Part shown: in pieces, positions 53,446 to 59,010 of the stretch
Layout of the letters: every line of letters begins with the position of its first letter
Numbering within the stretch: the first letter of the stretch is position 1
From: Mycobacterium numidiamassiliense
GTDB taxonomy: Bacteria; Actinomycetota; Actinomycetes; Mycobacteriales; Mycobacteriaceae
NCBI RefSeq assembly: GCF_900157365.1
Contig: NZ_FUEZ01000004.1
Coordinates: 667,061 to 731,060 of the forward strand
Length of the DNA: 64,000 nt
Direction: 5' to 3'
Program-made: the position numbers and the translations under genes
The notes under the pieces: generated by a model
Told to the model about the DNA's origin: nothing
Databases searched by the model: none
The model's input: only the letters and a program-made list of their open reading frames with translations

Positions 53446-54486
53446 CTATCGAATCCGGTGTAACGTGCGGTAGTGGTCAGTGGTATACCACGCGGATCCG
53501 TCGTTGCCAGTAACGATGCGCTCCGAGTCGCGGTTGCCGGACCCCTTCGGATTGACATCCCATTCTTGGTAGATGATCGGTTTGCCTGACGAGTCCGTTG
53601 TCGGCAGTGGTCGGTGTTGGCCGGGTTCAGGCGGGTCGTTGTCCCAACGGCTTCCGCCCTTGGTGCCCGGGGCGTTGGCTGACCCAGGCCATCTTCCCGC
53701 ATCGATCTGTTGCAGTGTGTCCCGCACATTTTGCGGCTCCCCGCCACCGTCTTCGCCGCCCGTGCCAAAGCCGCCTTTTCCGCCGATGGGACCGCCGCCG
53801 CCCCCGCCGCCTTGGACCGTTCCGGTTTTCGGATCGTACTGCGGTGGTGCTGGCGTGACTGGTTCGAAGGGCCCATGCGCGGGTTGATCGGTGTAGGGAT
53901 CCCACTCATGGTCCAACTTGAAACCGGCGCCGAGCGCCCGCGCCGGAAGCGACTCCTGCGGTTCGGGGAAACTGACGCTATTCAAAGGTGCGCTCGCGGT
54001 GGCGATTTTGGCCGCGATTGCTTTGTCTTGGGCGACCAACTGCGCGGCGCGATCTTGAATGGTGGCGGCGTATAGCTGGGCTTGGGCCTGAGCCGCCATA
54101 CCGCCTCGTGGTGGAGCCACCGAAAGGTTCTCGCCGACCACGTATCCGGCGCTGTCAGCCTCCTCGACCGCATCAAGCACACTGCGCTTGGCAGAATCGA
54201 GAGTCTCAGCTCCCCTGCGCGCTATCGCGGCGGATTCATGGAGGACATCAGCCAGCCCTCGTACCTTGACCAGATCAGCGAAGGCTCTTTCCTGAGCCGC
54301 CTCAGCTGCGACACCTTCCCACACCGCCCCGCCCGGCGACACCGAAGCCCGATGAATCGAGCTGAATGAGGACTCCCACAGCTCGGCAGTCGCTTTCCAA
54401 TTGCTGGCCGCACTTTCCAGGTGAGCGACATCCCAGGCTTGGACCTCCGACAGGCTTGGCACTCCACTGCCACCGACCCCCGCCAC
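53446..54486 (-). CDS. Predicted type VII-secreted ribonuclease toxin (WXG-type N-terminus, RNase Sa-type C-terminus)
   Basis: The 346-residue protein has three parts. Residues about 10-170 are helical with a WXG motif (VWEGVAAEAAQER, W56-E57-G58) in a helical hairpin. Residues about 175-255 are a Pro/Gly-rich linker with a run of glycines. Residues about 256-346 are a microbial RNase domain. E308 (YQEW), R319, R323 and H338 (TDHY) keep the order and nearly the spacing of Glu54, Arg65, Arg69 and His85 of RNase Sa as I recall them. It should cleave RNA 3' of G. A GTG at 54462 (VPSLSEVQAW) is an alternative start. An EspC-like gene precedes it (3-base gap) and a barstar gene follows. Confidence 0.87.
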   Translation of the reverse strand: MAGVGGSGVPSLSEVQAWDVAHLESAASNWKATAELWESSFSSIHRASVSPGGAVWEGVAAEAAQERAFADLVKVRGLADVLHESAAIARRGAETLDSAKRSVLDAVEEADSAGYVVGENLSVAPPRGGMAAQAQAQLYAATIQDRAAQLVAQDKAIAAKIATASAPLNSVSFPEPQESLPARALGAGFKLDHEWDPYTDQPAHGPFEPVTPAPPQYDPKTGTVQGGGGGGGPIGGKGGFGTGGEDGGGEPQNVRDTLQQIDAGRWPGSANAPGTKGGSRWDNDPPEPGQHRPLPTTDSSGKPIIYQEWDVNPKGSGNRDSERIVTGNDGSAWYTTDHYRTLHRIR

Positions 54487-54489
54487 TGG

Positions 54490-54789
54490 TTAAACCTGAG
54501 ATATCGAGGCACTGATAGCAGCGACTTGCTGCGCACCAGAAGCGTCGGTCAGTGCAAAGTGGGCGCTAGGCAGAGCGGCTTTGGCCGTACTTGCCTGCGC
54601 TCTTTCCGACAGCACCGTGATGGCTTTATCGAGGTCCGCATGGGCAGCACCGACAACGCCAGACGTCGCTCGGACTGGTAGTCCAACGCCGGGCAGCGGG
54701 GTCGCGGCGACCAACTCCGCTGACACCATCGCGCAGTGCGCTGCAAATAGCTGCAGCCCCTCATTGCCGACGTGCAGCACATCCGCCAC
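54490..54789 (-). CDS. EspC/DUF2580-like type VII secretion partner protein
   Basis: The 99-residue helical protein (MADVLHVGNEGLQLFAAHCAMVSAELVA ... HADLDKAITVLSERAQ) fits the ESX-1 EspC-like family of small T7SS substrates. The family is named for a leading L-V-x(n)-L---A-xH pattern and a helical hairpin. It is the first gene of the cassette, and the toxin starts 3 bases after its stop. Such small partners usually fold with the WXG-type N-terminus of the co-encoded effector and are exported as a pair. Lack of an obvious YxxxD/E tail in this protein is noted. Confidence 0.8.
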   Translation of the reverse strand: MADVLHVGNEGLQLFAAHCAMVSAELVAATPLPGVGLPVRATSGVVGAAHADLDKAITVLSERAQASTAKAALPSAHFALTDASGAQQVAAISASISQV

Positions 54790-54951
54790 CCCGCCAAGTC
54801 TAAAGCGACCCCCGAGACACGCTAGTCAGTTGGCGGTTTGGGTAACGCTGAAGTCGGGCCGCCCCGCAAAATGTGGGCAAGGACGTCGCAACCGCACGAT
54901 TGTCCGACGCCGGAAGCGCCTCTGCCGGCACCGAGAGGAACTGAAGGTCTG

Positions 54952-54998
54952 AGCCCCCTGTCAGGATTGAACTGACGACCGCTCGCTTACAAGGCGAG
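54952..54998 (-). tRNA. 3' half of a tRNA-Thr(TGT) gene, 5' half missing (integration scar)
   Basis: On the minus strand the sequence gives an anticodon arm (CTCGC-CTTGTAA-GCGAG, anticodon TGT), a variable region, a perfect T-arm (GTCAG-TTCAATC-CTGAC) and a 3' acceptor strand AGGGGGC plus discriminator T. The D-arm and 5' acceptor strand are absent; the DNA 5' of the anticodon stem is unrelated. This is not a functional tRNA. It equals the core left at the far end of an element that integrated into the 3' half of a tRNA-Thr gene. The geometry puts the element, and the intact tRNA, at higher coordinates beyond the window. Confidence 0.8.
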
Positions 54999-55797
54999 TG
55001 AAGCCCAATTCGGCCGGGTTCGGAGGTATTCGTGCATGCCCGCCACCTGCGAATACGCATTCGTGGCAGTCCGCCGTTGTTCGCCCCGATTCGTGGGGGT
55101 TGACGGCAAAGTGACGGCAAAATTGGTGGGGCTGTCGTACCCGACGCTCGGTGGTTCTGGTTCGGACCCATCGACGGTCAACGATCCCAGCCTCAGGTGA
55201 CCTGCATCGACACGGATGGTTTCAAAGCCTTCGTTGGAGATCTGCGCTCCTTCGGCCTAATCGCCGACAGTGGTTTTAGGAGAGCCTGAAAGCCCTCCTC
55301 ATGGGGAAGGCGAAGGGTGCCGTGAGCAGCCGATTTAGCACCATCCGGTACCACTCGGAACCACGGCGTGTCGCGCGTTCACCGACCAAGCACCGACCAT
55401 AGGAATACGCAGGCCATACCGTTCCGGAGCTGCTCGGTGGCGGGATCCGGTCTTGCGCCGAGGCGGCGAACCGGGCTGTGCTTTACGCCGCCTTCCGACG
55501 CGAGGTCGATGTGCCACACCCCGATTTATTTATCTCAGCGACCGTCCATGAGATGTGTCGGCATGCCGCCGCATTGCGGGCAACTCTGACCGAGAGTGAG
55601 GTACACGTATAGCTGACGGATAACAGCGGTTATCCATCAACGTGTCGGAGCATGGGGGATAGCTGGTTCAATCCCATTATCGCGCACCACGTTCGATGCA
55701 GTTCAAGGGCCATAACCCGGACCCGCACCGGACGCCATGGGCCAAATATGGGCCAGCCGATTACGGAGCTAGCAACCTATCTGAGAGGTAGCTAGCC
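54999..55797. other. About 800-bp gene-poor stretch at the island edge
   Basis: No supported gene is seen between the tRNA scar and the first small island gene. Several frames are open for 60-70 codons but have no ribosome site, family motif or codon bias. The stretch includes GTTGACGGCAAAGTGACGGC at about 55108-55127, containing a short tandem GTGACGGCAAA-like repeat that could be recombinase arm-site material (inference). No integrase is recognisable. Confidence 0.5.
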
Positions 55798-55923
55798 ATG
55801 ACCACCACACTCAATCCGCGACCTGACGTCCCGCTGCCCGCCGGAGCCATGGCTGACGAAGACGCTTGGGCGTTTTGGGACAACGAGTGCCGCCTCTTCG
55901 CGGCGTGGACCGTGTCGTGCTGA
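55798..55923 (+). pseudogene. 5' fragment of a frameshifted island-family gene
   Basis: The frame MTTTLNPRPDVPLPAGAMAD...WDNECRLFAAW ends at TGA after 41 codons. It matches the N-terminal motif order of the intact 51376 gene (PxPAGA-x-W-D-RLF). The remaining motifs continue in the -1 frame in the next feature. AGAGGTAG precedes the ATG. It is either a frameshift mutation, an assembly error, or two genes with a 7-base overlap. Confidence 0.55.
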
Positions 55924-56153
55924 ACGGAGCGGCCGAAGTAATCGCCGAAGTGCGGACCAGTGGGATGCAGCTGCCCGACGGCAGCGTCGACAACGGCGAG
56001 GATGAGCCACGCATCGACATCTGCCCGTACATCGGCGAAGGACTCACCAGCGAGCAGGCCCGAAAGCTGGCATCGGTTCTGCTCGATGCTGCCGCTGAGG
56101 TTGATGCGTGGACCGGCCATGTTGCCGGCTTCGGACTGGTCGAGGGCCAATGA
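55917..56153 (+). CDS. Small hypothetical protein, C-terminal part of the island family
   Basis: This 78-residue product from GTG 55917 (VLNGAAEVIAEVRTSGMQLPDGSVDNGEDEPRID...) ends with EQARKLASVLLDAAAEVDAW. The segment parallels VTIRGAQSRDGSV...ARGLAAVLLEAVDEIDGW of the 51376 protein. It may be translated by re-initiation after the preceding fragment or be the downstream half of a broken gene. The stop overlaps the next ATG (ATGA), so the reading frame itself is maintained. Function is unknown. Confidence 0.6.
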   Translation: MLNGAAEVIAEVRTSGMQLPDGSVDNGEDEPRIDICPYIGEGLTSEQARKLASVLLDAAAEVDAWTGHVAGFGLVEGQ

Positions 56154-56494
56154 CCGCGTGCCGGAGGTGTGGGCTTGAGGCCCACACCTCCCGCGGCAGC
56201 TGGGCGGATCGGCATCCGATCGCCGCGGTGCTGTTCGCGCTGCCGGCCGGGTACACGGTCGTCGGCGTGCTGCTGGCCTACCCGTGGTTCTTCGTGCCGG
56301 TGCTGATCGTGGTATGCGCGGTGGTCGTGGACCGGCGCCAGCGCCAGCGCCACGCGATCGCCGCTCGGGCCGACTTCGAGCACCGGCGGCAGATCGCCAA
56401 GGCCGTCTTTCAGCAGCGAACGCTTCCACCCGTTCGTCGCCGTCGGGCGGCCGACCACTGGTCGACCACAGAACCGGTCAGGGGAACAAACTAG
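56150..56494 (+). CDS. Small membrane protein with zinc-finger-like N-terminus
   Basis: The 114-residue protein begins MTACRRCGLEAHTSRGSW, a CxxC motif. It has a hydrophobic hairpin of two helices (HPIAAVLFALPAGYTVVGVLLAYPWFFVPVLIVVCAVVV) and a basic C-terminus rich in Arg (RRQRQRHAIAARADFEHRRQIAKAVFQ). The ATG overlaps the previous stop in ATGA, so the two are co-translated. No family is recognised; the type occurs on mycobacterial islands and plasmids. Confidence 0.68.
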   Translation: MTACRRCGLEAHTSRGSWADRHPIAAVLFALPAGYTVVGVLLAYPWFFVPVLIVVCAVVVDRRQRQRHAIAARADFEHRRQIAKAVFQQRTLPPVRRRRAADHWSTTEPVRGTN

Positions 56495-56579
56495 GCCAAG
56501 GGGTAACGGGTGGCGGGGATAGCATCGACCTCGCCGCGATCCTGCGGCAAATACGCCCAATAGGAGGGACACCCGACAG

Positions 56580-56813
56580 GTGGCGCAATTGCATATCAAC
56601 GGGTCAGTGTTTGACCTGGACGAGGACCAGTCGGTTGCCGACATCTTCAATTTCCTGAACAACTACACGAAGGAACAGGACGGCACGGTTTGGCTCAAAC
56701 TGGCTGACGGCAGCACCGTCCATTTCCAGTTCGATGGTCAGCCGACCTTCGCGGTCGTGGCGCCGGCGGGCTATCAGCCAGAAGGCCTCAAAGTGTCGGA
56801 TTCCATGCCCTAA
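56580..56813 (+). CDS. Small hypothetical protein, 77 residues
   Basis: The product starts at GTG 56580 behind an ATAGGAGGG site. It reads MAQLHINGSVFDLDEDQSV...FNFLNNYTKEQDGTVWLKLADGSTVHFQFDGQPTFAVV, a mixed beta-rich pattern resembling small single-domain island proteins. No homologue is known to me. Codon bias and the strong ribosome site support a real gene. Confidence 0.66.
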   Translation: MAQLHINGSVFDLDEDQSVADIFNFLNNYTKEQDGTVWLKLADGSTVHFQFDGQPTFAVVAPAGYQPEGLKVSDSMP

Positions 56814-56989
56814 AGGGGTCTAGCAAGACACTGGTGGGGTCGGTCCTGGTGGCCGGACGCCGGAAAGCTGCTGGCTGCACGGGCCGGCTGGGAGCACCGT
56901 CAGCTGATGGCCCGGAACGAGACGTTTCACTGGCGTCGCTAAAACCTCCCCCCCGTCGGGCGGCTGAGACTGGTCGATCACCCAACCAA

Positions 56990-57568
56990 TCACAAGGGGG
57001 AACTGATGAAACGACTGCTGGCGGCCGCACCGATGTAGTCGAGATAGGAAGCAGGCGCCGGGTCGTCGGAATCGGGCTGATCGGTCACGACTGCCCATAT
57101 GCAGAATCCGAGAGCGCCGATAGCAAGGATCTGAAAGATTCCAGCGGCAAGCAGCAGCCACACCTTGACGGTCGTCCCGGCCCTGGCCGCCACAAGCGTC
57201 ACCATGTTGGCATAAGACACCGCACGACGCGCTACCTCTTCGGAATCGTTGCGGCGCGCGTTAATCATCTTGTCGAGCGTGCGAGCCTTAACGACATACC
57301 CGCGCCACGGGAATCCGGCTGCGACAGCACATGCCCCTGCGCCGAGAAGGAACGCTAGAGCAGCAACGAGGAAGGGCCTGGCGCACTCAGGGAAGGCGTG
57401 GTCTTTGCCCACCAGCACGGCAAATACGGCGAGCGCCAAAGTAATCAGGCCTGTGGCGCTAGTGACTGCCGAGGCGGCTCGAGTGTTAACAGAATCGCGG
57501 CGATCATTCTCGGCCTTCAATGCCGCATCGATGAACGCGGCGTAAATCTCGCTGCCCGAGGTGGTCAT
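56990..57568 (-). CDS. Small multi-pass membrane protein, candidate membrane effector
   Basis: The 192-residue protein has a soluble N-terminus (YAAFIDAALKAENDRRDSVNTRAASAVT). Hydrophobic helices follow near 36-55 (GLITLALAVFAVLVG) and 66-87 (FLVAALAFLLGAGACAVAAGF). A charged middle (KARTLDKMINARRNDSEEVARR) and a longer hydrophobic region near 130-160 complete it. The ENDRR-S-x(n)-R-x3-T---G-x-x-T-L opening is shared with actinobacterial small membrane proteins that resemble SLATT/Pycsar-type effectors. That assignment is by pattern only. It is 15 bases downstream of a 53-residue gene. Confidence 0.66.
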   Translation of the reverse strand: MTTSGSEIYAAFIDAALKAENDRRDSVNTRAASAVTSATGLITLALAVFAVLVGKDHAFPECARPFLVAALAFLLGAGACAVAAGFPWRGYVVKARTLDKMINARRNDSEEVARRAVSYANMVTLVAARAGTTVKVWLLLAAGIFQILAIGALGFCIWAVVTDQPDSDDPAPASYLDYIGAAASSRFISSPL

Positions 57569-57583
57569 ACGGCGGGGTTTCGA

Positions 57584-57745
57584 CTAGTCCCCGCGCTCGA
57601 TGATCCTGCGCTCGATGCCGCGCGGGTCTTGACTCCGCAACTCGAACTCGAACTCGACCCACCCAAGATCGTCCGGAGGAGGCTCCGGCGTCGACTCGGC
57701 CTGCGGTCTAGGCTGATTTTCGGCAGCCTGTGATGGATCGGTCAC
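57584..57745 (-). CDS. Small acidic protein upstream of the membrane protein
   Basis: The 53-residue product from GTG 57745 (VTDPSQAAENQPRPQAESTPEPPPDDLGWVEFEFELRSQDPRG) has a Pro/Glu-rich N-terminal part and an acidic aromatic middle. It is followed by the membrane-protein gene after 15 bases. The upstream frame extension would overlap the divergent gene at 57781. It could be a small regulator or sensor of the membrane protein (inference). No family is recognised. Confidence 0.5.
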   Translation of the reverse strand: MTDPSQAAENQPRPQAESTPEPPPDDLGWVEFEFELRSQDPRGIERRIIERGD

Positions 57746-57780
57746 AGTTCCATCGTAAATCCGAAAGGTAGGACTACGCG

Positions 57781-58011
57781 ATGTTCGCCGAGAAGCAGTT
57801 GCAGGAGTGGTGGTCACGCCGATCGGCCCAACAACGCACCCAGCTCAAGCAGGCCGCCCAGCAGACCCAGCTGGAGCCAGCCACAGTGGACCTACTTTTC
57901 ACTACTGGTTGCCCCGTCGGCCCCATCGGTACACAGTGGCCAGCTACGCAGGACCCACAATGGGATTGGACCTGGCCCAGCAATGTACGCACTTTCATCA
58001 CCGCGCAGTAA
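57781..58011 (+). CDS. Small hypothetical protein, 76 residues
   Basis: The product MFAEKQLQEWWSRRSAQQRTQLKQAAQQTQLEPATVDLLFTTGCPVGPIGTQWPATQDPQWDWTWPSNVRTFITAQ is helical at first and Trp-rich at the end. AGGTAGGA precedes the ATG. It starts 36 bases from the divergent small gene, implying a shared promoter region, and is 24 bases before the DUF2971 gene. It may be its operon partner. No family is recognised. Confidence 0.6.
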   Translation: MFAEKQLQEWWSRRSAQQRTQLKQAAQQTQLEPATVDLLFTTGCPVGPIGTQWPATQDPQWDWTWPSNVRTFITAQ

Positions 58012-58035
58012 CCATCCGACCCACGCTCTGATCCT

Positions 58036-58932
58036 GTGCCTGAGCACGATAGGCAAAGCATTCGGTGCCAGACTGACGTTGTGACGAGCCTCTTTGACTG
58101 GCTGACGGACCCAACCATCCCGGCGCTGCCCCGGGATCGACTGCCCGAATACGTATTCCGGTACATGGGTTCGGACGGCTTGGACGCGACCATCCGATAC
58201 CGCGGCCTGCGCATGAATGTCTGGTCGAATATGAACGACCCCCGCGAAGCGAAGCAGTGGGAATCGACTGGGAGTCTTACCGCGATCCATCCCTACACCA
58301 ATGCCGAGATGACACAGCGCCTTGACGACGTGCTGCGGCGCAGCGCCCACCTGATGTCACTGAGCCTCGACCGGGACCGCAGCCCAGACGCCGAGCCGGA
58401 CTCGCTGTTTCACCGAGGATGGGCCAAAGCGCCAATGTGGGCCAACTACGCGAATGCCCACGAAGGCGTCTGTCTGGTCCTTGACTTTCCCGCAGTTTGC
58501 GAAGCCCTCGAAGAACACGTTGGGTTCAAGACCAGCCGATATCGCAACTGGGGGCGAATCAATTACGCCGACAGGCCAATTCGCATCGACATCACTGGCG
58601 CCTTCGCCGACCAAGCCGCACTGGACGAGGCGCTATACAACTTCCTCGAAACCAGGTACACGATGTCCGGCCTTCACATGACCAAGAACACCGAGTGGGA
58701 CTACGAGAGGGAGCTCCGACTAGCCGTCGTTGATCGCGATCTCGAAAACCACGAGCTCGACACACCCATCAATCTCCCGCTAGGAAACTGCATCCGGGCA
58801 GTCATCTTTGGAGATGCCTACCCGGATCCGGCCGGCACCGCCCGGACGATCACCACGGCGCTAAGCCCAAATGCGCCAGAATTCCTCCAGTGCCGATGGA
58901 TCGTCGGCGCTCCCGGGTTGGAACGCATCTAG
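58036..58932 (+). CDS. DUF2971-family protein, defence-island associated type
   Basis: This protein of up to 298 residues has the DUF2971 pattern: LPEYVFRYMG near 37-46, WSNMNDPREAKQW near 65-77, APMWANYANAHEGVCLVLDFPAV near 134-156, and YERELRLAVVD near 221-231. Family members are common in restriction and phage-defence neighbourhoods; their reaction is not settled. The start is uncertain between GTG 58036 and GTG 58081 (VTSLFDWLTDP), neither with a good ribosome site. The stop is 78 bases before the STAND gene start, so they may share a transcript. Confidence 0.8.
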   Translation: MPEHDRQSIRCQTDVVTSLFDWLTDPTIPALPRDRLPEYVFRYMGSDGLDATIRYRGLRMNVWSNMNDPREAKQWESTGSLTAIHPYTNAEMTQRLDDVLRRSAHLMSLSLDRDRSPDAEPDSLFHRGWAKAPMWANYANAHEGVCLVLDFPAVCEALEEHVGFKTSRYRNWGRINYADRPIRIDITGAFADQAALDEALYNFLETRYTMSGLHMTKNTEWDYERELRLAVVDRDLENHELDTPINLPLGNCIRAVIFGDAYPDPAGTARTITTALSPNAPEFLQCRWIVGAPGLERI

Positions 58933-59010
58933 TGACCCACATCCTGTGCAGTCCCGTGCCATTGCTGTTCAGTGGCTGCACGGCGCTGCCGCACCCGGCG
59001 AGGATCGACA

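Noticed and set aside
53573..53887. Plus-strand Pro-rich open frame
   Set aside because: It mirrors the Gly-rich linker of the toxin gene on the opposite strand.
54987..55181. Possible integrase C-terminal remnant on the minus strand
   Set aside because: The 64-residue translation has no tyrosine-recombinase box (no HxxR or Y motif) and overlaps the tRNA scar.
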